From the NCBI RefSeq assembly GCF_036288925.1, contig NZ_CP127167.1, forward strand, positions 868,001 to 932,000: a stretch of 64,000 bases of DNA, given 5' to 3'. Of the stretch, positions 47,861 through 57,582 are shown piece by piece (within the stretch, counting starts at the first letter, position 1; each line of letters begins with the position of its first letter). The position numbers and the translations under genes were made by a program. The notes under the pieces were generated by a model. That model was not told the DNA's origin. It was given only the letters and a program-made list of their open reading frames with translations, and ran no database searches. This stretch comes from Haemophilus parainfluenzae. Its GTDB lineage: Bacteria; Pseudomonadota; Gammaproteobacteria; Enterobacterales; Pasteurellaceae.

Positions 47861-48643
47861 TTATGCCACATCTACACAAATTACTTCTACGCCTTGTGCC
47901 ATTATGGCGTCTTTGTCGGCCTGAGATAATTTGTTATCGGTAATCAGTACATCAATTTGCTGCCAGGTTAATTCCACATTTGGCATTTTTCTGCCAATTT
48001 TTTGTGATTCCACCATCACAATCACTTCACGAGATACTTCAGCCATCACTTGGCTTAAGCGAACTAACTCATTGAATGTTGTTGTCCCTCGTTCTAAATC
48101 AATGCCATCGGCTCCAATGAATAATTGGTCAAAATCATAAGAACGTAGCACTTGTTCGGCAATCTTGCCTTGGAAGGATTCAGAACGCATATCCCAAGTA
48201 CCTCCCGTCATTAAGAGCGTCGGTTCATTTTCGAGTGAGCGTAATTCGGTTGCCACCGAAAGCGAATTTGTCATCACAACTAATCCTTGCTTGCGATTAA
48301 GTTGTTTAATCAATGCGGCGGTTGTACTGCCACTATCCACAATAATGCGATTGTGATCACGAATACGTTCTGCAGCTGCCTTTGCTAAGACTAACTTTCG
48401 TTGCGAAAGTTCATTATCTTGTTCTTCTTCGATGATTTCTTGTGGCATTAAAATAGCACCACCGTATTTACGAAGAAGAAAACCATTACTTTCCAATGCA
48501 GTGAGATCTTTTCGAATTGTCACTTCAGAGGTGTCAAATAACTGTACTAGCTGTTCTACACTGACTTCACCTTGTTCTTGTAGCAGTTGCATAATGGCAT
48601 GTCTGCGTTGTTGGGTATTTCGGTGTTGAATATTTCGTTTCAT
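47861..48643 (-). CDS. DeoR-family regulator next to glmS
   Basis: A 260-residue regulator. The N-terminal helix-turn-helix (EQGEVSVEQLVQLFDTSEVT, about 24-43, then IRKDLTALESNGFLLRKYGG) and the DeoR sensor domain with DSGSTTAALIKQL, MTNSLSVA, LLMTGG and LFIGADGIDLERGTTTFNE resemble AgaR/GlpR, which sense phosphosugars. The position just before glmS suggests control of amino-sugar synthesis by a hexosamine phosphate, and similar arrangements are known to me from Vibrio-type genomes. The effector is inferred. The ATG has no strong ribosome site. Confidence 0.82.
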   Translation of the reverse strand: MKRNIQHRNTQQRRHAIMQLLQEQGEVSVEQLVQLFDTSEVTIRKDLTALESNGFLLRKYGGAILMPQEIIEEEQDNELSQRKLVLAKAAAERIRDHNRIIVDSGSTTAALIKQLNRKQGLVVMTNSLSVATELRSLENEPTLLMTGGTWDMRSESFQGKIAEQVLRSYDFDQLFIGADGIDLERGTTTFNELVRLSQVMAEVSREVIVMVESQKIGRKMPNVELTWQQIDVLITDNKLSQADKDAIMAQGVEVICVDVA

Positions 48644-48723
48644 TATTTATGTTCCGTAATAAGTTTCGGTTCGGAATTATATCGACAAAATTATGATTGT
48701 AAAGCTAAAATTTAGACAATAAA

Positions 48724-48745
48724 AAACCCTGACAAAGCAGGGTTT
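48724..48745 (-). terminator. Terminator of hupA
   Basis: AAACCCTG (48724-48731) and CAGGGTTT (48738-48745), six-base loop, followed on the minus strand by TTTATTG. Confidence 0.83.
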
Positions 48746-48769
48746 AATTTTAATTCGTTTTAAAACAAA

Positions 48770-49042
48770 TTATTTAATTGCGTCTTTTAATGCTTTACCA
48801 GATACGAAAGCAGGTACTTTCGATGCGGCGATTTGGATTTCTGCACCTGTTTGTGGATTACGGCCAGTACGTGCTGCACGTTGGTTAACTTTGAATGTAC
48901 CGAAACCAATTAATTGTACCGATTCACCTTCTTTAAGGCTGTTGGTGATAGCGTCTAAAGTTGCTTCTAATGCAGCTTTAGCTTGTTTTTTGTTTAATTC
49001 AGCTGCACTTGCAATCGCATCAATTAAATCTGTTTTGTTCAT
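48770..49042 (-). CDS. hupA: DNA-binding protein HU
   Basis: A 90-residue histone-like protein that bends and compacts DNA. It begins [20 protein letters not shown] and has the HU signature [21 protein letters not shown] (shown in part), which forms the beta arm with the intercalating Pro. Length and sequence fit the alpha subunit of E. coli. AGAAGG precedes the ATG. It has its own terminator. Confidence 0.96.
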   Translation of the reverse strand: MNKTDLIDAIASAAELNKKQAKAALEATLDAITNSLKEGESVQLIGFGTFKVNQRAARTGRNPQTGAEIQIAASKVPAFVSGKALKDAIK

Positions 49043-49180
49043 AAATTTGTACCTTCTGTTAAATTAAAATTTGATTTTATTTAGCTAAGTCTAGCCGTTA
49101 TTAGCTAACGCTCGGTAAAGGATAATCGAACTTTTTAGGAAATAAAAGCATGATTTGTAAAAATTGTGACAAATCTCACG

Positions 49181-49771
49181 TTATTGCTCAATTTTTATAC
49201 CAATATTGGAGATTCCCTCCTGTTTGATCTCGTTCCGGAGGGATAAAATCAAGTCAACATCACGTTTTTCACAGTCTTTGAGTAAACGATAGATTTGCCA
49301 TTGAAGGTCAAGTTCCTCTTCAATTTCTTCACGGCTTTTTAGTTCGCTCTCAGAAAGATCTCGATTTTCTTGTGTTTCTAACAAAGAACAAACCGTACCT
49401 AACGAAATTTGGCTGATTTGAATCGCTTTTTCGAGTGTTTCACCTGCGATAATGGCATGCAATAATTCACCTAACGCTTCACAAGCATCGAGAGCGGGTA
49501 CCACACCAAAGAAGTCATAATTATTCACATCAGGAATAATCTCTTCGAGCTTCTCCAATTGGTTTTCGAAATTGATTTTCGCCCCTTTAACGGTTAGAAA
49601 TTCCCACACTAAATTTAAAATGTTGTGATAGGTCTTTTCTGCTTGTTCCTGTTCGGTCATTTGACAAAACAAGGTAAAATTCGGCGCCATACGTTCGCAT
49701 AAGCAGGCCATAAAGGTCAGATGTTGCCAGCTTTCAACATTTTCGAGACGCTTGTGAATTGGGTTTCGCAT
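49181..49771 (-). CDS. yjaG: DUF416 family protein YjaG
   Basis: A 196-residue, mainly helical soluble protein of the DUF416 (YjaG) family, with the N-terminal LENVESWQHLTFMACLCERM and the FFGVVPALDACEALGELLHA segment (about 86-105). The function is unknown. It follows hemE after 11 bases, an arrangement (hemE-yjaG-hupA) also seen in E. coli, so it is probably cotranscribed with hemE. AGCGAGAAAAAA precedes the ATG. Confidence 0.88.
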   Translation of the reverse strand: MRNPIHKRLENVESWQHLTFMACLCERMAPNFTLFCQMTEQEQAEKTYHNILNLVWEFLTVKGAKINFENQLEKLEEIIPDVNNYDFFGVVPALDACEALGELLHAIIAGETLEKAIQISQISLGTVCSLLETQENRDLSESELKSREEIEEELDLQWQIYRLLKDCEKRDVDLILSLRNEIKQEGISNIGIKIEQ

Positions 49772-49782
49772 TTTTTTCTCGC

Positions 49783-50847
49783 TTATTTATGATAGGCTTT
49801 AGAAAATTCGTGAATGGCATCCACGAAGATTTTTGGTGCACTTTCCGGCACGTCTTGGTGGATTCCATGACCTAAGTTAAATACATGTCCGCTGCCTTGA
49901 CCAAAATCGGATAAAATTGACCGCACTTCTTGCTCGATACGCTCTGCAGGTGCATATAACACACTTGGATCCATATTGCCTTGTAGCGCCACTTTATGAC
50001 CTACACGCGCTTTTGCATCAGCCAAATTAACTGTCCAGTCTAATCCTAGCGCATCGCAGCCTGTATTAGCCATGGCTTCTAACCATAACCCGCCGCCTTT
50101 AGTAAATAAGGTTACCGGTACTTTACGACCATCGTGTTCACGAATTAAACCATCAACGATTTTATGCATATATTGCAGAGAGAAGTCTAAATATTCACGA
50201 TGACCTAATACACCGCCCCAAGTATCAAACACCATGACCGCTTGTGAACCTGCTTTGATTTGTGCGTTTAGGTATAAAATCACGGAATCCGCTACTTTAT
50301 CTAATAAAAGGTGTAAGGTTTGCGGTTCGGCATACATCATTTTTTTGATTTTATTGAAGGTTTTGCTGCTACCACCTTCAACCATATAAGTTGCTAGGGT
50401 CCATGGGCTACCAGAGAAACCAATCAGTGGCACTTCGCCTTTTAGTTCGCGACGAATTGTGCGCACAGCATTCATCACATATTGAAGTTCGCCTTCAGGG
50501 TCAGGAATGGGTAAATTTTTGACCGCGCTTTTGTTTTCAATTGGATGGGCAAATTTCGGACCTTCACCTGCACCAAAACTTAATCCTAAGCCCATCGCAT
50601 CAGGAATAGTCAGAATATCTGAAAATAAAATAGCCGCATCTAAAGCATAGCGACGAAGTGGCTGTAAAGTAACTTCACAAGCTAAATCCGCATTGCGGCA
50701 AAGAGACATAAAATCGCCCGCTTCTGCACGTGTTGCTTTATACTCTGGCAAATAGCGTCCCGCTTGGCGCATCATCCATACGGGGGTCATATCCACTGGT
50801 TCGCGTAATAAGGCTTTTAAATAACGATCATTTTTTAATTCAGACAT
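49783..50847 (-). CDS. hemE: Uroporphyrinogen decarboxylase
   Basis: A 354-residue cytosolic enzyme that removes four carboxyls from uroporphyrinogen III. The signature [19 protein letters not shown] with the substrate-binding Arg lies at about 21-39, followed by [18 protein letters not shown] with the catalytic Asp and [17 protein letters not shown]. An upstream frame opens at 50898, but the ATG at 50847 has AAAGGAAAG in front and gives the E. coli length. Ten bases separate it from nudC. H. influenzae lacks part of this pathway; the presence of hemE here is a useful species clue. Confidence 0.95.
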   Translation of the reverse strand: MSELKNDRYLKALLREPVDMTPVWMMRQAGRYLPEYKATRAEAGDFMSLCRNADLACEVTLQPLRRYALDAAILFSDILTIPDAMGLGLSFGAGEGPKFAHPIENKSAVKNLPIPDPEGELQYVMNAVRTIRRELKGEVPLIGFSGSPWTLATYMVEGGSSKTFNKIKKMMYAEPQTLHLLLDKVADSVILYLNAQIKAGSQAVMVFDTWGGVLGHREYLDFSLQYMHKIVDGLIREHDGRKVPVTLFTKGGGLWLEAMANTGCDALGLDWTVNLADAKARVGHKVALQGNMDPSVLYAPAERIEQEVRSILSDFGQGSGHVFNLGHGIHQDVPESAPKIFVDAIHEFSKAYHK

Positions 50848-50857
50848 GGGCTTTCCT

Positions 50858-51652
50858 TTATTTATTTTGTTCCGCTTTGCAAAGCTCAAGCGTAGCATTA
50901 ATTAATTTGAGTGCGATAGTACCTGTTGGCGGTAATTCTGGCAAGGGGGCAGCGCTAGAAAACCATTGTGCATCATGCAGTTCTGTTTCTTGCAGTTGAA
51001 TTTCTCCACTGTCGTAATCGGCTAAAAAGCCCACCATTTGTGAATTAGGGAATGCCCAAGGTTGGCTACCGAAATAGCGAATATTTTTAATGCGAATGCC
51101 GGTTTCTTCAAACACTTCGCGGTGAACCGCATCTTCGAAGGTTTCACCCACTTCCACAAAACCGGCGAGCGTGGTGTACATCCCCGCTTTGCCAGGCGTG
51201 TAATGGCGTTTATGGTTGGCTAATAAAATCTCTGTGCCACGGCGAACGGCGACAATAATCGAAGGGCAAATAACGGGGTAAGTACGATAGCCGCAACTTG
51301 TGCATTGAACCGCAAGCTCATCGTGAGTTTGTTCCGCTTTTTGACCGCACTTTCCACAAAATTGATGGGTTTTCAAAAAATGATTGATTTCTACACCTCG
51401 GCTTAACAAATGAAAATCTTCAGTCGGTAAGGACAACAAACTCCGTAAGGAAAGGTATTCTCGCTCATCTTGATCATTTTCTGCCACAAGCCATAAAGGT
51501 CGTGATTTCCATTTCCCGAGCAACATTGCTTTTTGCGTTGTGAGGCCGAGTTCTTTTGCTGATCCAAAAGGCAGATCATTTTCCTGCCAATAAAGTGTCG
51601 ATCCTTTGGTGAACAGCCAATATCCCTGATCTTCGGGCTGAATTGCATTCAT
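50858..51652 (-). CDS. nudC: NADH pyrophosphatase / RNA deNADding enzyme NudC
   Basis: A 264-residue Nudix hydrolase that splits NAD(H) into NMN(H) and AMP and removes NAD caps from RNA. The zinc site is CGKCG...CTSCG (two CxxC pairs), the Nudix box is [20 protein letters not shown] followed by TGI, and [14 protein letters not shown] is the NudC-specific block. The long frame upstream of 51652 lies in intergenic sequence; the ATG at 51652 fits the family's N-terminus. In NAD-requiring Haemophilus it may help use external NAD. It is cotranscribed with hemE. Confidence 0.9.
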   Translation of the reverse strand: MNAIQPEDQGYWLFTKGSTLYWQENDLPFGSAKELGLTTQKAMLLGKWKSRPLWLVAENDQDEREYLSLRSLLSLPTEDFHLLSRGVEINHFLKTHQFCGKCGQKAEQTHDELAVQCTSCGYRTYPVICPSIIVAVRRGTEILLANHKRHYTPGKAGMYTTLAGFVEVGETFEDAVHREVFEETGIRIKNIRYFGSQPWAFPNSQMVGFLADYDSGEIQLQETELHDAQWFSSAAPLPELPPTGTIALKLINATLELCKAEQNK

Positions 51653-51713
51653 ATTTTTCTCTTTTTGTTTCAAAAGTGCGGTCATTATAAAAGGGATTTT
51701 TAATAAAACGAAT

Positions 51714-51750
51714 AAAAAAAGACCGCACCTTAAAAGTGCGGTCTTTTTTT
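51714..51750 (-). terminator. Terminator of tyrP, uptake-signal pair
   Basis: AAAAAAAGACCGCAC (51714-51728) and GTGCGGTCTTTTTTT (51736-51750) form a perfect 15-bp stem with a seven-base loop. One arm is a perfect uptake core, the other ends in CCT instead of CTT. Confidence 0.88.
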
Positions 51751-51758
51751 CGCTCATT

Positions 51759-52973
51759 TTAACCGACAACAAAAGGTAAATAACCCGCTCGGATGGCAAA
51801 AGGAATTGAAGTAATAATCACCCCAAGCACCAATACAAGTACTAACAATGCTTTACCGCCCCATACTCTGTATGGCAAGTTAGGATGAATAGCACGTGCT
51901 TTCCAAACTAATGCTACCGGTAAAACCACTGCGTAGAACGCGAACATTTGACCGGCGTAACCTAGTGCGAGAATAAAACCTTCCGGATAGAAAAGGGAGA
52001 AAAGCACTGGGGGAATAAAGGTCATTAAACCTAATGAAATACGCCCTGCATGAATATCAAAAGATTGTTTGAGTAAGTCTTCGATACATTCTAATAAACC
52101 TAATGCCACCCCTAAGAATGAAGTTACCAATGCTAAAGTGGAGAAGATTTTTACCGCATTCGCAATAATTGGGCTTTGGGTGATTTCTAAGGTTGCTTTC
52201 ACTAAGCCATTTAAGGTTGCGTCTTCACGTAAAATTTGTAAGAACTCATTTTGGCTGAGTAAGCCATGCGTCGAAAGCTGCCATAAAAAGTAAGCAAATA
52301 ACGTGATACCAGAACCGACTAAAATCGCAATGCGTAAGGATTTCACATTACCGTCTAAGTATTTATTTAAGCTAGGAATCGAACCGTGGAAGCCAAATGC
52401 CGTGAAAAATACAGGGCTTGCAGAAATAATTAAGGCATTATCAATCGGCATCGCCATTAAGTTATCAAATTTAATGTTTGGTAACATTAATGCGAGCACT
52501 AAGATAAAAGTGGCAATCATCACAAAGAATAGGACACGGTTAATTTTATCCACACTGTGTGTACCGATGACAATAAAACTACCGAAGAAAATGGTGAATA
52601 CAAGCACCGCGATTTTGTTCATGGTGTCTTTATCCCCCATGGCTGGGAGTAAATCCATTAATAAGGAACCACCACCACTTACATAAGCAGCAATTAAGGC
52701 ATATAAAAAGACAATTAAAACAGCGGTGGAAATAATTCGCCCCGCTTTACCAAAATATTGTGCAGCAAGTGTGCCGATCCCCGCATCGCTGTCAGCAGTT
52801 TGATACAGTTCCACGAATAACAATGCGGTGAATGTGAGTACCGCCCACAAGCCAATTAATAAGAAAACCGTCGCCGTTAAGCCAATCCCTGCTGAGGTGA
52901 GCGGCATTGCCAACATCCCCGCACCAATCATAGTTCCTGCCACAAGCAAGGTACTTCCCACAGTCTTGTTCAT
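51759..52973 (-). CDS. tyrP: Aromatic amino acid transporter, TyrP type
   Basis: A 404-residue inner-membrane permease of the hydroxy/aromatic amino acid family with 11 hydrophobic segments. The N-terminal GSTLLVAGTMIGAGMLAMPL (6-25) is the substrate-binding broken helix of this family, followed by FTAFGFHGSIPSLNKYLDGN in the middle and CIEDLL. It resembles tyrosine-specific TyrP more than Mtr or TnaB. It takes up tyrosine with protons. AAAGGAAAG precedes the ATG. Confidence 0.9.
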   Translation of the reverse strand: MNKTVGSTLLVAGTMIGAGMLAMPLTSAGIGLTATVFLLIGLWAVLTFTALLFVELYQTADSDAGIGTLAAQYFGKAGRIISTAVLIVFLYALIAAYVSGGGSLLMDLLPAMGDKDTMNKIAVLVFTIFFGSFIVIGTHSVDKINRVLFFVMIATFILVLALMLPNIKFDNLMAMPIDNALIISASPVFFTAFGFHGSIPSLNKYLDGNVKSLRIAILVGSGITLFAYFLWQLSTHGLLSQNEFLQILREDATLNGLVKATLEITQSPIIANAVKIFSTLALVTSFLGVALGLLECIEDLLKQSFDIHAGRISLGLMTFIPPVLFSLFYPEGFILALGYAGQMFAFYAVVLPVALVWKARAIHPNLPYRVWGGKALLVLVLVLGVIITSIPFAIRAGYLPFVVG

Positions 52974-53149
52974 TCTACTTTCCTTTAATTGTAATAATTA
53001 ATTTACGATGATTGTATTTTAATCTTTACAGTGTGTAAAGTGGAGAAAACAAATTTCTTCTACAAAATGTACGGTAGAAATGACCGCACTTTCCCGATAA
53101 AATAACCGGCAAATCAATTAAGACGAGAGACAATAGTAGGAGAGCGCTT

Positions 53150-54013
53150 ATGATTTATAGTATGACAGCCTTTGCACGCCTTGAAATCAAGAAAGATTGG
53201 GGCGATACAGTTTGGGAAATTCGTTCGGTTAACCAACGTTATTTGGAAAACTTTTTCCGCTTGCCAGAGCAATTTAGAGGCTTGGAAAATGCTTTGCGTG
53301 AGAAACTTCGTCAAAATCTCACTCGCGGTAAAATTGAATGTTCATTGCGTATTGATAGCAAAAAACAAGCAGCGGCTGAGCTCAATTTAAATAAAGAATT
53401 AGCGAATCAAGTGATTCAATCTTTACAATGGATTAAGTCGCAAGCTGGCGAGGGTGAAATCAATTTAGCAGATGTATTGCGTTATCCTGGCGTGGTGGAA
53501 GCGGCTGAGCAAGATCTTGATGCCATCAGTCAAGATTTGTTGACAGCTTTTGATGAATTGTTGGTGGAATTTATTGCAATGCGTGGGCGTGAAGGCGAAA
53601 AACTACAAGCCATTATTCAGCAACGTCTAGATGGTATTACGGTAGAAGCCGAAAAAGTGCGGTCACAAATGCCGGCCGTTTTACAATGGCAGCGTGAGCG
53701 TTTATTGCAACGTTTTGAAGAAGCGAAGATTCAACTTGACCCACAACGTGTTGAACAGGAAATGATTTTATTGGCGCAACGTGTGGATGTGGCGGAAGAA
53801 TTAGATCGTCTGCAAATGCACGTGAAAGAAACCAACAACATCTTGAAAAAAGGTGGGGCAGTGGGTCGTAAACTAGATTTTATGATGCAAGAGCTCAATC
53901 GTGAATCTAACACGTTGGCATCAAAATCCATTAATGCTGATATCACCGCTTCCGCCGTGGAATTAAAAGTATTAATCGAACAAATGCGTGAGCAAATTCA
54001 AAACCTTGAATAG
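53150..54013 (+). CDS. yicC: YicC/YloC-family endoribonuclease
   Basis: A 287-residue cytosolic protein of the YicC family, which recent work describes as an RNA-cutting enzyme that affects small RNAs. It starts MIYSMTAFARLEIKKDWGDT, has EIRSVNQRYLENFFRLPEQ and the C-terminal DUF1732 block GGAVGRKLDFMMQELNRESN followed by TLASKS, both hallmarks of the family. Length equals that of E. coli YicC (287). TAGGAGAG precedes the ATG. ygfZ follows after eight bases. Confidence 0.92.
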   Translation: MIYSMTAFARLEIKKDWGDTVWEIRSVNQRYLENFFRLPEQFRGLENALREKLRQNLTRGKIECSLRIDSKKQAAAELNLNKELANQVIQSLQWIKSQAGEGEINLADVLRYPGVVEAAEQDLDAISQDLLTAFDELLVEFIAMRGREGEKLQAIIQQRLDGITVEAEKVRSQMPAVLQWQRERLLQRFEEAKIQLDPQRVEQEMILLAQRVDVAEELDRLQMHVKETNNILKKGGAVGRKLDFMMQELNRESNTLASKSINADITASAVELKVLIEQMREQIQNLE

Positions 54014-54021
54014 GAAAAATC

Positions 54022-54861
54022 ATGGCAACATTTATTTCATTAAACCACTATGATTTGGTGGAAGTGGCTGGCGTCGATGCGGAGAAATATCTGCAAGGCC
54101 AATTAACGTGTGATGTGGTGCATTTAGCAGCTGGCGCTTCAACGCTTACAGCGCATTGCGATCCTAAAGGCAAAATGAACTCGTTGTTTCGCTTAATTAA
54201 GCTTTCAGCAGAGCAGTTTTTGATTTTAATGCCGAAAGCTTTATTAGCTCCACTCGATCAGTTAAAAAAATACGCGGTGTTTTCAAAAGTCACTTTCCAA
54301 GTATTGGATTGGCAAATTGTTGGCTTGATTGGTGAAAAGTGCGGTCGAATTCATGCGCAGATTGAATTAGATATTGATGAAAATCGTGCAATTTTGCTCA
54401 ATCCTACACCGTTAGATGTCACCTTTAATGGCGATGAAAAACAATGGCTTTGTGCGGATATTCAAGCGGGCTTACCAAGCTTGAGTGCGGAAACGCAAAA
54501 TGAATTTATCCCGCAGGCATTAAATCTACAAGCGATTGAACAAGCAATTTCTTTTACTAAAGGGTGCTATATCGGGCAAGAAACTGTCGCACGAGCCAAA
54601 TATCGTGGCGCCAATAAACGAGCGATGTATGTGCTTTCAGGAAAAACCACGGTTACACCGAAAATCGGCAGCGAAATAGAAATGCAGTTAGAAACAACTT
54701 GGCGTAAAACGGGCACGATCGTAAGTGCGGTTAATTTTGACGGCGTTTTATGGTTACAAGTGGTGATGAATAACGATTTAGAAGAAGGGATGCATTTCCG
54801 TTTACCTGAAGATGGAACTGTTCTAAAAATTGAATCTCTTCCTTATTCCATAAATAGCTAA
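54022..54861 (+). CDS. ygfZ: Folate-binding Fe-S protein repair/tRNA-modification factor YgfZ
   Basis: A 279-residue protein of the glycine-cleavage T-protein fold that binds tetrahydrofolate and is needed for Fe-S enzymes such as MiaB. The family motif KGCYIGQETVARAKYRGANK (about 180-199) with the essential Cys is clear, and the N-terminal EVAGVDAEKYLQGQLTCDV block fits. It is shorter than E. coli YgfZ (326), as is common in Pasteurellaceae. It is cotranscribed with yicC. Two uptake cores lie inside the gene. Confidence 0.9.
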   Translation: MATFISLNHYDLVEVAGVDAEKYLQGQLTCDVVHLAAGASTLTAHCDPKGKMNSLFRLIKLSAEQFLILMPKALLAPLDQLKKYAVFSKVTFQVLDWQIVGLIGEKCGRIHAQIELDIDENRAILLNPTPLDVTFNGDEKQWLCADIQAGLPSLSAETQNEFIPQALNLQAIEQAISFTKGCYIGQETVARAKYRGANKRAMYVLSGKTTVTPKIGSEIEMQLETTWRKTGTIVSAVNFDGVLWLQVVMNNDLEEGMHFRLPEDGTVLKIESLPYSINS

Positions 54862-55001
54862 AAATAGTTCCTTTTAATCTATTTTACACTTAAAAATCCT
54901 TGGTAAAGTCAGCCTTTGCAAGGATTTTTTCGTTATATGATTTTATCATGAAAATTTATTTTCTATCACAATTCCTGTATTTTTATCAGATTTTTTGAAT
55001 A

Positions 55002-55044
55002 GTTAAAAAATTGTTACAATAAAAGGTGAAAATGTTAAAAAATT
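55002..55044 (+). promoter_or_regulatory. Repeated GTTAAAAAATT boxes upstream of lldP (ArcA-like)
   Basis: GTTAAAAAATT occurs at 55002-55012 and again at 55034-55044, 32 bp apart, about three helical turns. A related inverted TTTTTAAC lies at 55062-55069. ArcA binds repeated GTTA-containing boxes, and lactate genes are repressed by ArcA in E. coli, so this is a candidate. The rest of the 290-bp gap is AT-rich and has no gene. Confidence 0.4.
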
Positions 55045-55151
55045 ATGAGATCTTTGTCACATTTTTAACAAATTTCACTAAATAGGGTATAGGCTTTTTC
55101 TTCAAAAACCATAGAATACGCGCAATTTTTAGTTACATAAGAGGATTAAGT

Positions 55152-56753
55152 ATGACTCTATCTTTTATTCTTAGTGTTTTTCCCATCATTTTATTAATTT
55201 ATTTAATGGTAAAGCGTAATGCATTACCTTCTTATGTTGCATTACCTTGGATTGCAACTTTAGTGATGGGCGTTCACCTTCTTCATTTTAATACCGACAT
55301 CGTAACGATTAGTGCGAATGTGACCGCTGCTATTGTGGCTGTTCAAACACCAATTACGGTGATTTTTGGGGCAATTCTGTTTAATAAATTTTCAGAAGTA
55401 TCTGGTGCAACCGATACGATGCGTAAATGGTTAGGCAATATTAACCCAAACCCAGTTGCACAATTAATGATTATCGGCTGGGCATTTGCTTTTATGATTG
55501 AAGGCGCAAGTGGCTTTGGTACGCCAGCTGCGATTGCCGCACCAATTTTAATGGGATTAGGTTTTAATCCATTAAAAGTCGCCATGTTAGCTTTGGTGAT
55601 GAACTCAGTTCCGGTTTCTTTTGGAGCAGTAGGTACACCAACTTGGTTCGGTTTTGGTCCGTTAAAATTAGATTCAAAATCGATTCTTGAAATTGGCTCG
55701 ATGACAGCGTTTATTCACTCCATTGCGGCATTAGTGATTCCATTGATGGCATTACGCATCATGGTGACCTGGAAAGAAATCCGTCAAAATATTGTTTTTA
55801 TTTATATCAGTGTATTTTCTTGTATCATTCCTTTCGCCATCATAGCTCAATTTAACTATGAATTCCCATCATTAGTGGGTGGCGCAATTGGTCTCTTTAT
55901 TTCTGTATTTGTAGCGAATAAAGGTATTGGTTTAGCGAAAGTTGAAAACAAGTTAGATAATAATGCGGTTAGTACGGGCCAAGTTGCTAAAGCATTACTC
56001 CCTACTGGTTTATTAATTTTATTCTTAATTGTTACACGTATTCCTGAATTAGGCTTAAAAGGCTTAATGAATAACAAAGATGTGTGGTTCTCCACCGTGT
56101 TAGGTTCATTAGGTACATTTGAAGTCAGTAAAGGTTTAATTTTTAGTTTAAAAAATATCTTTGGTTCAGAAGTGAGTGAAAGCTATAAACTACTTTATGT
56201 GCCTGCGTTAATCCCATTTGTCATTACCGTATTAATTTCATTACCACTTTTCGGCGTGAACTTCAGCAGAGCAAAAGGTATTTTTAGTGCAAGCTTAAGC
56301 CAAGTAAAAAATCCATTTATTGCCTTAATGGGAGCCTTAGTTATGGTAAACTTGATGTTAGTAGGTGGCGAGCATTCTATGGTGAAAATCATCGGTCGTA
56401 CCTTTGCAGAAGTGACCGGTAGTGACTGGACAATCTTCTCATCTTTCTTAGGTGCGGTAGGTGCATTCTTCTCGGGGTCAAATACGGTATCTAACTTAAC
56501 ATTCGGTAGCGTACAATTATCGACCGCTGAAACCACCGGTTTATCTGTGACCTTAATTCTTGCGTTACAATCAGTTGGTGGAGCGATGGGTAACATGGTA
56601 TGTATTAATAATATCGTAGCCGTTTCTTCTGTATTGAATATTCAAAACAAAGAAGGAACAATCATTAAGACTACGATTGTACCAATGGTCGTTTACGGTA
56701 TCATTGCAGCCCTTTGCGCAAGTTTCTTAATTCCGCTATTCTACGCGCTCTAA
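55152..56753 (+). CDS. lldP: L-lactate permease
   Basis: A 533-residue inner-membrane lactate:proton symporter of the LctP family with about 12-14 hydrophobic segments. Family regions include [20 protein letters not shown] (about 113-132, the most conserved), VGTPTWFGFG, and the C-terminal FSGSNTVSNLTFG. AAGAGGA precedes the ATG. Genes for L-lactate oxidation follow in the same direction, so uptake and use of host lactate are linked. Confidence 0.94.
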   Translation: MTLSFILSVFPIILLIYLMVKRNALPSYVALPWIATLVMGVHLLHFNTDIVTISANVTAAIVAVQTPITVIFGAILFNKFSEVSGATDTMRKWLGNINPNPVAQLMIIGWAFAFMIEGASGFGTPAAIAAPILMGLGFNPLKVAMLALVMNSVPVSFGAVGTPTWFGFGPLKLDSKSILEIGSMTAFIHSIAALVIPLMALRIMVTWKEIRQNIVFIYISVFSCIIPFAIIAQFNYEFPSLVGGAIGLFISVFVANKGIGLAKVENKLDNNAVSTGQVAKALLPTGLLILFLIVTRIPELGLKGLMNNKDVWFSTVLGSLGTFEVSKGLIFSLKNIFGSEVSESYKLLYVPALIPFVITVLISLPLFGVNFSRAKGIFSASLSQVKNPFIALMGALVMVNLMLVGGEHSMVKIIGRTFAEVTGSDWTIFSSFLGAVGAFFSGSNTVSNLTFGSVQLSTAETTGLSVTLILALQSVGGAMGNMVCINNIVAVSSVLNIQNKEGTIIKTTIVPMVVYGIIAALCASFLIPLFYAL

Positions 56754-56765
56754 AATAGAGGCAAA

Positions 56766-56794
56766 AAGCAACCGTACTTTATCGGCGGTTGCTT
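56766..56794 (+). terminator. Hairpin between lldP and lldE
   Basis: AAGCAACCG (56766-56774) and CGGTTGCTT (56786-56794) form a nine-bp stem followed by AACTTTT. It contains a degenerate uptake core (ACCGTACTT). It may separate the permease from the dehydrogenase genes or attenuate between them. Confidence 0.65.
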
Positions 56795-56849
56795 AACTTT
56801 TATCGAATATTTTACTTTTTATTTTCTATTACTGTTGGAGTAATTATTT

Positions 56850-57581
56850 ATGAACGTAAATTTCTACGTTACCTGTATTGCTGATGTCGTAAAAAGCGGT
56901 GTGGCGAAAAACACCGTATTACTACTGGAGAAACTCGGTTGTAATGTTATCTTCCTTGAAAAACAAGGCTGTTGCGGGCAACCTGCATTAAACAGCGGTT
57001 ACACCAAACAAGCCATCCCTGGCATGAAAAACTTAGTCGAAACCTTTGAAGTGAACGATTATCCCATCGTTGCCCCTGCAGGTTCCTGTGTTTATGCGAT
57101 TAAAAACTATCCTGACTATTTCACCAAAGTGGGTGAATTAGATTGGGCAGAGCGCGCTAAAAAAGTGGTGGATCGTTTCTGTGATTTAACCGATTTTATT
57201 GTCAATAAACTTGGTGTAACGGATGTCGGCGCATATCTGCCAGGTAAAGCAGTTTATCACCCTTCTTGTAGCTTATCTCGAAAATTAGGTATTGTTGATG
57301 AGCCCATTGCGCTTTTAAAAGGAGTGAAAGGTTTAGAATTGCTTCCTATTCATAATCAGCAAACTTGCTGTGGTTTTGGGGGAACTTTCTCTGTGAAAAT
57401 GGCAGAGATTTCTGGCGAAATGGTGAAAGAAAAAGTTGAGCATATCGAAGAGGTTGAACCGGAATATTTAATTGGTGCCGATGTCAGCTGTTTATTAAAC
57501 ATTGGTGGTCGTTTACAACGCGAAGGCAGCAAGATCAAAGTGATGCACATTGCGGAAGTATTAATGCAAGGGGAGAAATAA
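56850..57581 (+). CDS. lldE: L-lactate utilization protein LldE/LutA
   Basis: A 243-residue subunit of the LutABC/LldEFG L-lactate oxidation complex. It has two cysteine-rich CCG domains: EKQGCCGQPALNSGYTKQA with a downstream APAGSC, and YHPSCSL with NQQTCCGFGGTFS. These domains bind iron-sulfur clusters in electron carriers. lldF follows after one base. An ATG at 56850 with GGAG further upstream is used. Confidence 0.92.
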   Translation: MNVNFYVTCIADVVKSGVAKNTVLLLEKLGCNVIFLEKQGCCGQPALNSGYTKQAIPGMKNLVETFEVNDYPIVAPAGSCVYAIKNYPDYFTKVGELDWAERAKKVVDRFCDLTDFIVNKLGVTDVGAYLPGKAVYHPSCSLSRKLGIVDEPIALLKGVKGLELLPIHNQQTCCGFGGTFSVKMAEISGEMVKEKVEHIEEVEPEYLIGADVSCLLNIGGRLQREGSKIKVMHIAEVLMQGEK

Positions 57582-57582
57582 T

